Below, in pieces: positions 54,501-64,000 of a DNA stretch of 64,000 nucleotides. This stretch comes from Cladobotryum mycophilum (taxonomy: Eukaryota; Ascomycota; Sordariomycetes; Hypocreales; Hypocreaceae). The notes under the pieces are model-generated. The model did not search any database and was not told the DNA's origin. It was given only the letters and a program-made list of their open reading frames with translations. The stretch is from contig CM071589.1 in the NCBI GenBank assembly GCA_036429605.1, positions 1-64,000 of the forward strand, read 5' to 3'. Numbering within the stretch: the stretch's first letter is position 1; the number at the start of each line of letters is the position of its first letter. The position numbers were made by a program, and so were the translations under genes.

Positions 54501-57500
54501 AAATTTAAAAAAATAAAATATTTTTAATTATAAATTAATAATGTTAAAAGAGAATAAAAAATAAAATAAGATATTAAAAAGATTTTTAAATTAAAAAACC
54601 TAAAATAATATTTCTTTAAACTTTTATTATAAACATAATAATTTACTATTATTATTATTTTTAATACGTTAAAAATAATTATATAAAAATAGTTTAAGTT
54701 AATTATAAAGAACTATTATAATGGTTTAAAAACAGAAGTTTTTAAAATAAACTTTTAAAAGTTTTAATGAATATATTAAAAAACTTAAAAGAATATTTAA
54801 GATTATCAATAACATAAATTAATTATTTTAAAACCTTTATTAAAAGATATTAACTTTAAATAATATTATTATATTTAAATAAACAATTTTAAAATATAAT
54901 TAAAAATAATAAACTCTTAATAAGCTAATTTTATTAAGAGTTAAAAAGAAAATATTAGAAATAAATTCTTTAAAGAAAGGTTATTAAATACTTTTATAGA
55001 ACATATTAAAATAATTCTTAAAATCAATAACTACTAATATATTTATTATAAATAAAAATAAAGAAATAAAATATATTAGAAATATAAGAATAATTCTAGT
55101 ATTAAAAATAAGACTAAGAAGTTAAATTAAATAAATGTTAATATGAGCTAAAAAAAAGATCATTATAATTAGGGTTTAATAAAATATCTTTTTAAGAACA
55201 ATAAGTTGAAAAAACAATAAAAAAAGATTAATACTATTATTAAATAATAATTAATTATAAATTATACTTTAATAAATAATATTATATATTTTAAAAATAT
55301 ATATTTAATCTTTTTAAAATTTAAGGAATAAAATAAACTAATACTAAAAGTCTTTTCTTAATAAGTTAATACAGTTAAATATCAATATAATACAACCTTA
55401 AATAATATAATTAATTATAATTAACTTAAATAAAAGTAAATTAAATATGTTTAATAAGTTAAATAAGATTAATTTAAGTATATATAAGTGCTTAAATATA
55501 ATTAACTTAATTTATTATAATTATTAGATTATTAGTTTATTCCTATTAAAATAAAACCTTACATTTATTTAAATTATAATAAATTTAATTATTATATATA
55601 TTAATTTATATAACCTTTTTATATATTTAATTAATTATTAATTTTGTATTGTTTATTATTTATATTTAATACTTAAACTATAATAAATTATTTTTTATTT
55701 TAATTATAATTTAATATTTTAATAATTAAAAATAATAGCATATAAATTTTAATTATACTTTTATTAAATTATTAATAATTTATAATTAATTATAGTTTTG
55801 TATTTGCTTTTAAAATAAATATAAGTGTATATTTTATTTTAATATCAATAACATCATAAGATTTTTAACAAATGTTATATTAATTTATTTTTATAATACT
55901 ATAAATCCTTTTATTTTAAAATTATAAACTTTATAAAATATAATATTAATTTCATTTTTTAAAATAATTTTATTATTTTCTTAATTATATTTAAATAATC
56001 TTATATTAAAAACTTTTTAATGTAGTCTTTTACAGTATATATACATATTAAAAATATTATTAAACTTTTTAATATAAAAAACCCTTTTTATTTAAAAATA
56101 ACTATTTATTAAAATCTTTATTTACTTTTTTTGAAATAATTATAATTTTATAGGTTTTTTATACTCTTTCTATTTTTAATATTTTATTTTTATTGTTTTA
56201 ATAATTAATTAAATAAAATAATTTATATATTCTTTTTATATTTTATTTAAATCTTTTTTTTTAAATTTATTATTTTATTATTTATAAAAGTGTATTATAT
56301 TATAAACTATTTTAATACGTTTAGACTTATTTTATAAGTCTTTTTTAAATAAGTAAATTCTTAATATTATTAATAAAATACTTTAATTCATAATTAATTT
56401 TACAAAATATTTTATTTATATTAATAATTTATCTTTAAATATTTAATAATATTATTATATTCCGTTTAATTAATATCATTATTTCTATTTTTATTATGTT
56501 TTTCTTTAAATATAGTACTTTATTAGAAAAGCTTTTTATCTTTTTATGTCTTCTTTCTAAAACCATAATAAGTTTATTATTTATTTTTAAAAAATATAAT
56601 GCATTTTATTAAAATATAACTTATAATTACATATTATTTAATAATAATATTAATTCTTTATTTATTTTCAAAACTGGTTTTTGTATGCTTTTTTTATTTC
56701 TTTTAAAAGATTTATAATTCTTAAAAAAGCTTTTTATTCTATTATAATTATAATCTATTACTTTCTTCATTTAATAAATTATATTAACAAATATTTAATT
56801 TAATTTGTTATTTTTAATTTTTATAATATAATTACGTTTAAACCTTTAATAAATTTATTATTTTATGTTTATGTATAATAAATATATTATTAATTATTAG
56901 TTTTTATAATTATTTATTATTAAAAATCTAATATTTACACTATAATATATTTAATTTATTCTTTAATTTTACTTTATATTATAGGCTTAAGCTGCAAGCT
57001 TATGCCTAATTATATAACTAACACAATGGCATTGCCCTAGTAATGCCAGAACGGGCACACTCCGGGGATAGAACAGACCTCGCACGAAGCCGTTTCTTCG
57101 CTCTTTAATTCTCTTAATATAACTTTGTGGCGCCTAACTACAGCTTCCTTAGGGCTAGCCCATTACCCTTTACTCTATTATAAAGATTAACTTTAATCTA
57201 ACTTATTCTAATTAAAAAACAATTAGAATATTATAAAAAGCCAAAAGAATTATTATTTTAGGTTTTTTAAAAAATAATTATAACTGTTTGAATTTAATAC
57301 CCTTTTAATATTCTCTTTTTATTTCTTATTTACTTTTCTTTAAAATTATTAATATATAATTAAAAAGAAATTTCTTTTTATTTTATTAAACAATATATTT
57401 AATTTTATTAAAATTATTAACTATATTTAAGTTAATGTTATATAAGTTAATAATAGTTAATTATATTACTTAAGGTTTTATTATAATTATATTCTCATTA

Positions 57501-59343
57501 ATAGCTTTTATAATTACTATTAAAAATAAATTTAGTTTTATAAATAATATAAATATAAGATTAAGTTATTATATAATTATAGTATTTTATTTAAACTATA
57601 TTTAAATTTATTTACTTTAATTTATTATTATTAATTTTAATAATATAAGTATTATTAACTTTTTAATAAACTTTACTTTTTATTTGTATTCATAAAAAAT
57701 ATCTAATTAATTATCAAGTTAAATAACTATTTTAATATATTTTATAAAACCTTTTAATAAAACCTTTTAAAAAGCTTATTTTAATATTTCCTTTTACTTT
57801 TTATAATTTAAGGATTTCTTTAAACTTTTTTATTAATCTTTTAAAGTTTTTAAACCTTCTTTTATTTATTTATTTCTTTTACTTTTTATATTATAATAAT
57901 AATTTCTTATAATAAATTTAAACTATTTTCTAATAAATCCTTTTATATAAATACATATATAACTTATTTTATATAATAACTTTTAAAATATTAAAAATAA
58001 TAATTTTAATGAGTTTTTAAATTTATAATAAAGATTTCAAAAGGACTTATTTTAAATCTTTTTAAATCTTTTATTTCTTAGTTTGTTTAATTTATTAATT
58101 TATAATTTAAAATAAACTTTTTTTAATTTTATTAACATTATAATTAATTATATTAAAATAAATACTAAAAGTAATTATTATTCTTTATTATATATAATGT
58201 TTAATGTTTGTTAAAATCATAATAATCTATTAAATAGAAATTATTAATATATAATATTTTAAGTATTTTTTAATAAAAATAACTTAAAGCATAATTAATA
58301 TTAATATTTAATTAAACTAATAATAAGTAATAAGTTTAATATATTATAATTTAACTGTTAAATTATTAATAATAAATAATTATATTAATAATTAATTAAA
58401 TACCTAAATACAAAATATTACTTAGTTTATTATAATTATTACATTGTTAATTTATTTTTATTAAAATCAAAATTTATCTTTATTTAAATTATAAGACATT
58501 TAATTATTATATATACTTAAATTAATTTTATTTAAATTAATAATAATTAACTATGTTATTTATAGCTTTATTCTAATTATATTTCAATTAATAGCTTATA
58601 TAAGTGTTATTAAAAGTGGGTTTAGTTCTATTTATAATATAAATACAAGGTTAAGTTATTACAGTAATATTATAATTATTATTATTTACATAAATAAATA
58701 AGTAGTTATTAATGTAATTATTTCCTCTAAATACTAAATAATTAAACTATAATACCTTACTCTATTACTAAATGTTATTTTAATATATTACTAATATAAA
58801 ACTATAATCTAAGTTATTCTTATTAAGAAACACCTAGAATGTTATAATTATATATAAAAAATATAATTCTTTTTATACTTTACTAACTATACCTTAGAAA
58901 AATATTTAACCTTTAAAAGTATAATTTATAAAAAAAAACTAAAAATATTTAAGTATTTATCAATTAATACGTTTTAAGAGTAATACTAAAAACAAAAAAA
59001 TATATTTATATATATACATATAATAATACAACTTTATGCTTAAGTTATACATTAAGAAAAAATTACTTTTAATAGTATTTCTACTTATTATTACTTAAAA
59101 TAACTATAATACTTTATTTTATTATTTAGTATTACTTTAATTTACTACTAATATTAAATTATAACTTAAGTTATTTCTATTAGAAAACACTTATAATATT
59201 ATAAATTATATAAATAAAATATAATATTTATTAACCTTTCTTATATATATTAAAAATACAGAAAATAAAGTTATTTCTATACTAATTATAATTTACATTT
59301 TTATCTTATATATATACTTTAATATTTACTATTTTTTAATTTA
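51501..59343. repeat. AT-rich, RIP-type degenerate block with decayed subtelomeric repeat copies
   Basis: About 7.8 kb of A/T-dominated DNA with stops in every frame and no gene. Several stretches follow the subtelomeric repeat of 17.94-18.5 kb with C-to-T or G-to-A type substitutions: 53960-54240, 55390-55640, 57420-57545 (inverted), 58535-58680 (inverted), and 58745-58850 for its right part. Two patches escape the bias, 53425-53530 and 56985-57185. Confidence 0.75.
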
Positions 59344-59357
59344 CAATTATTCTGTTT
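59344..59357 (+). repeat. Target-site duplication, left (CAATTATTCTGTTT)
   Basis: Fourteen bases repeated at 59601-59614, flanking a LINE 3' stub. The right boundary of this copy is blurred by the adjoining poly(T). Confidence 0.9.
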
Positions 59358-59600
59358 TTTTTTTTTTTTTTTTTCATTCATTACGCTTATGGAGGCCGAA
59401 GGCCTATGAAGCGGCTATCTATCTATCTAAAAGCTTACTGTACAGTGACTTTCTAGAATAGTAGCTAGCTGGCTAGCTTTCAAGCTAACAGTATAAGGCA
59501 TTGTGTTTTCCAGTTGGTGGTTTTCTTTCTCCTAGTTCCAAGCGTTATGTATGTCCCTTAGCCTCTAGGCTGACTAGCTACCTAATCAGCCTATATCTAC
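59358..59600 (-). mobile_element. Solo 3' end of the Tad-like LINE (extreme 5' truncation)
   Basis: About 243 bases: a poly(T) run (the element's poly(A) on the minus strand), then CATTCATTACGCTTATGG through CTATATCTAC. This is nearly identical to 59660-59885 of the neighbouring long copy. It ends exactly at the ORF stop region, so only the 3' untranslated region was copied. The 14-bp duplication CAATTATTCTGTTT on both sides proves it is an independent insertion and not a local duplication. Confidence 0.93.
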
Positions 59601-59614
59601 CAATTATTCTGTTT
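59601..59614 (+). repeat. Target-site duplication, right (CAATTATTCTGTTT)
   Basis: Identical to 59344-59357, directly outside the truncated 5' end of the LINE stub. Confidence 0.9.
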
Positions 59615-59640
59615 AATTAGTAAGAACTTTACATAATTAT

Positions 59641-62600
59641 ATTTTTTTTTTTTTTTTTTCATTCATTACGCTTATGGAGGCCGAAGGCCTATGAAGCGGC
59701 TATCTATCTATCTAAAAGCTTACTGTACAGTGACTTTCTAGAATAGTAGCTAGCTGGCTAGCTTTCAAGCTAACAGTATAAGGCATTGTGTTTTCCAGTT
59801 GGTGGTTTTCTTTCTCCTAGTTCCAAGCGTTATGTATGTCCCTTAGCCTCTAGGCTGACTAGCTAACTAATCAGCCTATATCTACTCTTCTAAAAACCAG
59901 CTTCGCGTACAGATCTTCGTGCTAGTAAGGAAGCCTATTAGGGCTTCCTTTCCTAGTTTTGTTGTGAAGAGCTTCTGTAACGTTAGCTGGGCTCCTGGCC
60001 CTAAGGCCTTCTGCAGGGCCTTTCTAGGCCCTTGGTATCTGCTACAGCGTAGCAGCAGGTGTTGCGTTGTGTGTCGTTGGCTACATCTACAGCGGTCGTC
60101 AGGGAGGTTCTTTATGGCTTTTTGATAGCTTTTAAGATACCCTATCCCTAGTTTTAGCTGGATATAGGCTGACTGGGTTGATCTTGGTCCCTTGACTAGG
60201 TTAGCTTTTAGCGAGAAGCTAAGGTTATCTTGAGCTATCCTGCGGTATTGAGTGCCTAGGCCTCTCGCTCTCTGGCCTGTCTCCTCTCTCATCTCTTCAC
60301 TAGCCCAGCTAGTCTGCCATTGCTGTACTGTGGTTTTCCTTATCTTCCGGTTTAGGTAACTAAGAGAGGCGTACGGGCGGCCTCTGTACGAGGCTTCTAG
60401 CCCTTTCTTAGCTAACTGATCAGCTATTTCATTCCCTGGGATCCCTGTGTGGCTGGGTACCCAGGCAACTGTAATGGCTATGCTTTGCTGTGATAGGAGG
60501 TACAGCTGAGCCCGGATTCTGTAACTAATCTCTCCAGGGCCTTTGATCTTCATTATAGCTGCTTGGCTGTCAACAAAGATATAGGCTGTTGGTTGGTTTG
60601 TCCTGGATAATAGTAGGGCATCTAGGACCTTAGAGATTGCTATAAGCTCGGCATCAGCTACTTCTATGTATGGTCCTAGGTTCCAGAATCTTGCTACTCT
60701 TGCTGTTTTCGCTGCTTCGTTTTGTCGGCTTGGGCTGTCTTCGTAGTATGCACATGAATTAGTGACAGTGCCTTTATGAGTACCCTGCGAGCCGTCTGTA
60801 TAGAAGGCTCGGTAGTTGTCGAAGGTAAGGTCTTCTAGTAGCTGTAGGTGTTGCTTTTTGGCTTCCTTCTTGGAGGCTTGGCTGATTAGAATAGTAGCTT
60901 TAGGTTCCTTATTCCAAGGGGCCTGCCAAACTAAATCTTGTCTTTCTATTCTCTCATACTTTCCAATAGCTTTATCAAGGCTAGCTAATAACCTAGTGAG
61001 TTGTGTTGGTGCAGCTGTACTAGTTATAGCTAATCGGATTGGGTGGGTTTCTGAGAGGGTTTGAGTGCGGAGGCCGTACTTAAGGCAGGCTTTTTGGAGC
61101 CTAACTTCAACCGGGGGGATAGCTGCTTCCAGTTCCAGTGCCTTATAAGGGGACCTCTTGAAGGCCCCTAGTATCCTGGCTAGGGCAAGGTTCTGTAGCT
61201 GTTGGAGTTGGTAGATGAGATTTTTTTGTCCTGGTCCCTTGTACCAAAGAGGGACTCCATAATCTGCTATAGAGCTTATGCAAGCTATATACAGCAGCCG
61301 TAGGGCTCGTGCAGGTAGCCCGTGTTGCGTATTGCCTAGCCTCTGAAGGCCCTGGAAGGCTTTGGTAGCCTGTTCGAGCTTTTCTGTTACGTGGTGTTTG
61401 AAGTTGAGTTGGTAGTCTAGCCAGACCCCTAGCCATTTGACCAGTGGTTTAGGCTTAACCGCTAGATTAGCTACAGTAAGCCCCTCTGTTATTGGTCGGC
61501 GTTGTCTTGCGAAGTGGATAAGCTCGGTTTTGCCTGGGTCAAACTGGACCCCTTGAGGTTCTGCTTCCTCGATAAGCTTGGCTACTATAGTCTCTAGAGC
61601 CCTACAGTTCTGATAGGCTGATCTTGATGATACAGACAGGCTAAAGTCATCGATATAGCTAAGCTGAAAGGCCTGATCTGCTATTATATCTCTAATATAG
61701 ATTAGAAACAAAATAGGAGATATAGGTGATCCTTGTGGGATCCCTATAGCTATGTCTGTTAGCTGCTGTATTTGGCCATCAAAGGCTAGCTGGATTTTCC
61801 TATTTGATAGAAAGGAATCAACCCAGCTAATAAGGGTTTTAGGAAGGTCTAGCCTTTCTAGTATCCCTAATAGCTTTGGCTTTGATACATGATCAAAGGC
61901 GCCCTTGATGTCTAGGAACAGGGTTGTAACTACTGTCTGGTTGGCAGCTTTTCTTGATAGCTGCTGGCTTTCGATGTAGTTCGTAAGTAAGAGAACTGTA
62001 TCAACAGCTGATCTCTGTTTCCGGCCACCAAGTTGGGTTGGGTTTAGAAGGTCTTGTGTGGAAGCTAGATAGCTTAGTCTGCTTGCAACTATCTTTTCTA
62101 AGACCTTTCCTAGGCAGTTAAGCAAGGCTATAACTCTATACGCCTTTGGGCTACTGTAGTCTAGCTTATTGGCCTTTGGAAGGATGATTCCAATCGCTTC
62201 TCTCCAGCTAACTGGCTGATACCCTGCTGTGAATAAGGCCTGATAAGCTTTATTTAACAGGGTTGGTACCGCCGAGTAAGTCTTCTGTATTAGGAGGAAA
62301 TTAATTGTATCAGGGCCTGGGGCTTTCTTGTTAGAGGATGAAAAGATAGCCCGTTGGACCTCTATATCCTCTAGCTTTGGCCATTTCCAGTAAGTCCTTT
62401 CGGGTGTAGGTCTCATTTGTTCTTGTTGACTGGCTATGGATAGCTTTTGAAAGCTATTTTCTAGCTGCTGTAGTTGATGTCTTGAGGTCCTAGTTGGTCT
62501 TGTAGTTGGTCTTGTAGTTGATTTCGGTACTGCATTAGCTGTAGACCGTAAGTCTAGCCAGTCTGCCGATTTGGATCTCGGCCGGCTGGGAATTTGAACC

Positions 62601-64000
62601 TCTATTTTAGACCTTCTAGCCGATTCGGAGTGGCTAACAGTAGGGGTGGGGAATAGTGTCTGTAAAAAGGCTATACATTTCTCCTCGAAGGTCTGAGCCT
62701 GTTGTTGCTGACCTTCTTTAGTATATGTGATACTAGGAAGGCTGCTATTCTGGCGTGCCTTGGTGTATTTGTATGCCTTATAGATGTCTGTGGTCACAGC
62801 TTCCTCAAGAAAGCTATTCCAGTGGGTTCTCTTTGTAGTTCGTAGGGCTAGGTTATAGCTATTACGAGCTTCTTTCCAGATCGCTAGGGTTATTGCCGTT
62901 GGGCCTGCCTTATACAGTCGTGTAGCTCTGTTCAAAGCTTTCCGTAGGTCTTTTAGCTCATCGTTCCACCAGGGCTTAGAGCGTTCAGAGGGTCTTTGCT
63001 TAGCTATAGCTAGTTCAGCTGCTTCCAGGATAGTGTCTCTGAGGAGATTAGCTATCTCGTCCCAGCTAGAGGTGCCGATCAGTTGATCTAGCTGGGCAAG
63101 GGCTTTAGGCTCTGCTCTAGTTAACAATTTGCTATAGGCCTTCCAGTCGGCTTTCTTATAGTTGAACAATGGTTGTCGTGTTTGATGCAAGCGGCTTGTT
63201 CCTAAAGGCCTTGATACATAGGCTTCAAAGGTAAGAGCCTCGTGATCAGAGCCAGTTGCTGGTGCAGCTTGCCAGTTACCCCATCTAAGGGCTTGGAAGC
63301 CTATGCTAAAAGCTAGATCTATTACAGAAGGTCTCCGTAGGTTCTTTCTGTAATAGGTACCGCCGAGCTCTATGGCCTTACTAGTATCAACTAGTAGGGT
63401 AGCTTGCTGGTTATCTAGCCACTGGACTAGGCTATTGGCTCGGGCTGTGGCTGTTGGCTTGGCTTGAGTGTTCCAGCGAGTATGGTGAAGGTTGAGGTCT
63501 CCTGCTAGGATAGAGGGTTGTTTAAGCCTGCCTATTGGGAAAAGTGATCGTTCAATTGTGTATAGGCCTTGTTGACCAGTTGCTTGATCAGCTGCTTGGG
63601 CTGTCTGATTGGCCTGTTGGCTAGCTTGTTGAGGCTGTTCATTGTATAGGTTGATCAGGAGGAATGGTTCAATGCCTAGTATCTCAATAGCTAAGATATC
63701 AGGATCATTGAAAAGGTCGTAGCGGGGAGTAAACTCTAGCTGGCTGGCTTTTCTAACATACGATAAGACTCTAGGTTTAATCTTTATGCTTGAAGGGCTA
63801 GGGCTAGGTTGTGGTGTAATAAGGTTGTACGCTGTGTGTTCTAGTACGCTCCAGGTACCTGTTTCCTTATTGTTAAAGCAGTAGGGTTCTTGGAGTATAA
63901 TAATATCAGCCTTGGCCTCTAAGGCTAGCTGTAGGGCTGTATGATGTACTGTGTTGGTTTTGTGTGTGTTATGTTGGAAGATCTTAAGATAGCTTTCTAG
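59641..64000 (-). mobile_element. Tad-like LINE, long copy running off the window
   Basis: The 3' end lies at the poly(T) run 59642-59660, followed by a 3' untranslated region of about 220 bases (59661-59881) and then the ORF on the minus strand to the window edge. It is nearly identical to the copies at 19953-21367 and 59358-59600. Its right part and any first ORF lie outside the window. Confidence 0.93.
59882..64000 (-). CDS. Tad-like LINE polyprotein: APE endonuclease, reverse transcriptase, RNase H (partial)
   Basis: The frame is open from the window edge at 64000 to the stop at 59882, about 1372 residues without a start codon in view. The edge portion is an AP-endonuclease-like nuclease: ILQEPYCF near 63890, LAGDLNLHHTRW near 63500, PSVIDLAFS near 63320 and GSDHEALTF near 63240. 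The reverse transcriptase follows with IGIILPKANK, FLDIKGAFDHVS, IGIPQGSPISPILFLIYI and catalytic YIDD near 61650. RNase H follows with TDGS near 60790, DAELIAISK, VDSQAAIMK, WVPSHTGIPGNEIADQLAKKG, and then a terminal CRCSQRHTTQHLLLRC knuckle. This domain order is that of fungal Tad1/I-type LINEs. It shows no RIP damage. A TTG or ATG inside (e.g. at 63190) is not the real start, because the endonuclease lies upstream in frame. Confidence 0.93.
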   Translation of the reverse strand, partial: LESYLKIFQHNTHKTNTVHHTALQLALEAKADIIILQEPYCFNNKETGTWSVLEHTAYNLITPQPSPSPSSIKIKPRVLSYVRKASQLEFTPRYDLFNDPDILAIEILGIEPFLLINLYNEQPQQASQQANQTAQAADQATGQQGLYTIERSLFPIGRLKQPSILAGDLNLHHTRWNTQAKPTATARANSLVQWLDNQQATLLVDTSKAIELGGTYYRKNLRRPSVIDLAFSIGFQALRWGNWQAAPATGSDHEALTFEAYVSRPLGTSRLHQTRQPLFNYKKADWKAYSKLLTRAEPKALAQLDQLIGTSSWDEIANLLRDTILEAAELAIAKQRPSERSKPWWNDELKDLRKALNRATRLYKAGPTAITLAIWKEARNSYNLALRTTKRTHWNSFLEEAVTTDIYKAYKYTKARQNSSLPSITYTKEGQQQQAQTFEEKCIAFLQTLFPTPTVSHSESARRSKIEVQIPSRPRSKSADWLDLRSTANAVPKSTTRPTTRPTRTSRHQLQQLENSFQKLSIASQQEQMRPTPERTYWKWPKLEDIEVQRAIFSSSNKKAPGPDTINFLLIQKTYSAVPTLLNKAYQALFTAGYQPVSWREAIGIILPKANKLDYSSPKAYRVIALLNCLGKVLEKIVASRLSYLASTQDLLNPTQLGGRKQRSAVDTVLLLTNYIESQQLSRKAANQTVVTTLFLDIKGAFDHVSKPKLLGILERLDLPKTLISWVDSFLSNRKIQLAFDGQIQQLTDIAIGIPQGSPISPILFLIYIRDIIADQAFQLSYIDDFSLSVSSRSAYQNCRALETIVAKLIEEAEPQGVQFDPGKTELIHFARQRRPITEGLTVANLAVKPKPLVKWLGVWLDYQLNFKHHVTEKLEQATKAFQGLQRLGNTQHGLPARALRLLYIACISSIADYGVPLWYKGPGQKNLIYQLQQLQNLALARILGAFKRSPYKALELEAAIPPVEVRLQKACLKYGLRTQTLSETHPIRLAITSTAAPTQLTRLLASLDKAIGKYERIERQDLVWQAPWNKEPKATILISQASKKEAKKQHLQLLEDLTFDNYRAFYTDGSQGTHKGTVTNSCAYYEDSPSRQNEAAKTARVARFWNLGPYIEVADAELIAISKVLDALLLSRTNQPTAYIFVDSQAAIMKIKGPGEISYRIRAQLYLLSQQSIAITVAWVPSHTGIPGNEIADQLAKKGLEASYRGRPYASLSYLNRKIRKTTVQQWQTSWASEEMREETGQRARGLGTQYRRIAQDNLSFSLKANLVKGPRSTQSAYIQLKLGIGYLKSYQKAIKNLPDDRCRCSQRHTTQHLLLRCSRYQGPRKALQKALGPGAQLTLQKLFTTKLGKEALIGFLTSTKICTRSWFLEE

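Overview
This window looks like a chromosome end of a filamentous ascomycete (Pezizomycotina). It starts with telomeric CCCTAA/CCCTAAA repeats. Next come subtelomeric RecQ-type 'telomere-linked helicase' (TLH) genes and their wrecks, all transcribed toward the telomere. Beyond that the DNA alternates between gene-bearing, balanced-composition DNA and very AT-rich, stop-riddled blocks typical of repeat-induced point mutation (RIP). Genes in the balanced island have short GT..AG introns of 50-60 bases. I cannot name the species.

Layout. 1-118 is the telomere. 119-12.9 kb is a subtelomere: a pyrimidine-biased + strand, GC-rich minisatellites, a frameshifted full-length TLH (4772-9526) and at least four more TLH fragments. 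12967-17466 is an intact 1499-residue TLH. 18.66-19.43 kb holds interstitial telomere-like sequence and a 27-bp satellite. 21574-25188 is an intact LINE ORF with zinc fingers, reverse transcriptase and a restriction-like endonuclease. Its upstream region is interrupted by a 5'-truncated copy of a different LINE with clear target-site duplications. 25.5-26.1 kb is a hairpin-bearing minisatellite and 26.1-32.4 kb is a RIP-type AT desert. 32.6-47.9 kb is a gene island. 47889-50807 is a RIP-damaged hAT transposon with an 8-bp target duplication. 51.5-59.3 kb is a second AT desert holding RIPped copies of the subtelomeric repeat. 59.36 kb to the end holds a 3' stub and then a long copy of a Tad-like LINE (endonuclease, RT, RNase H), cut by the window edge.

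The gene island reads as a candidate specialised-metabolite cluster: an isopenicillin-N-synthase-like Fe(II)/2-oxoglutarate dioxygenase, a haem-oxygenase-fold iron enzyme, a PsiD-like pyruvoyl decarboxylase, a tyrosyl-tRNA-synthetase paralogue, an ATP-grasp ligase (one frameshift) and a POT-family transporter. The synthetase keeps its ATP-binding motifs but has lost four of five residues that hold tyrosine. It therefore looks like a self-resistance enzyme or one recruited to activate an unusual amino acid.

The most striking structural observation is in the TLH proteins. Between the N-terminal zinc fingers and the helicase, both the intact and the broken TLH carry an R...K...R...H-x8-Y residue pattern. 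The H-to-Y spacing equals that of XerD-type tyrosine recombinases. This suggests that these helicases are, or derive from, recombinase-helicase mobile elements. It is my reading of the sequence and has not been checked by a profile or structure search.
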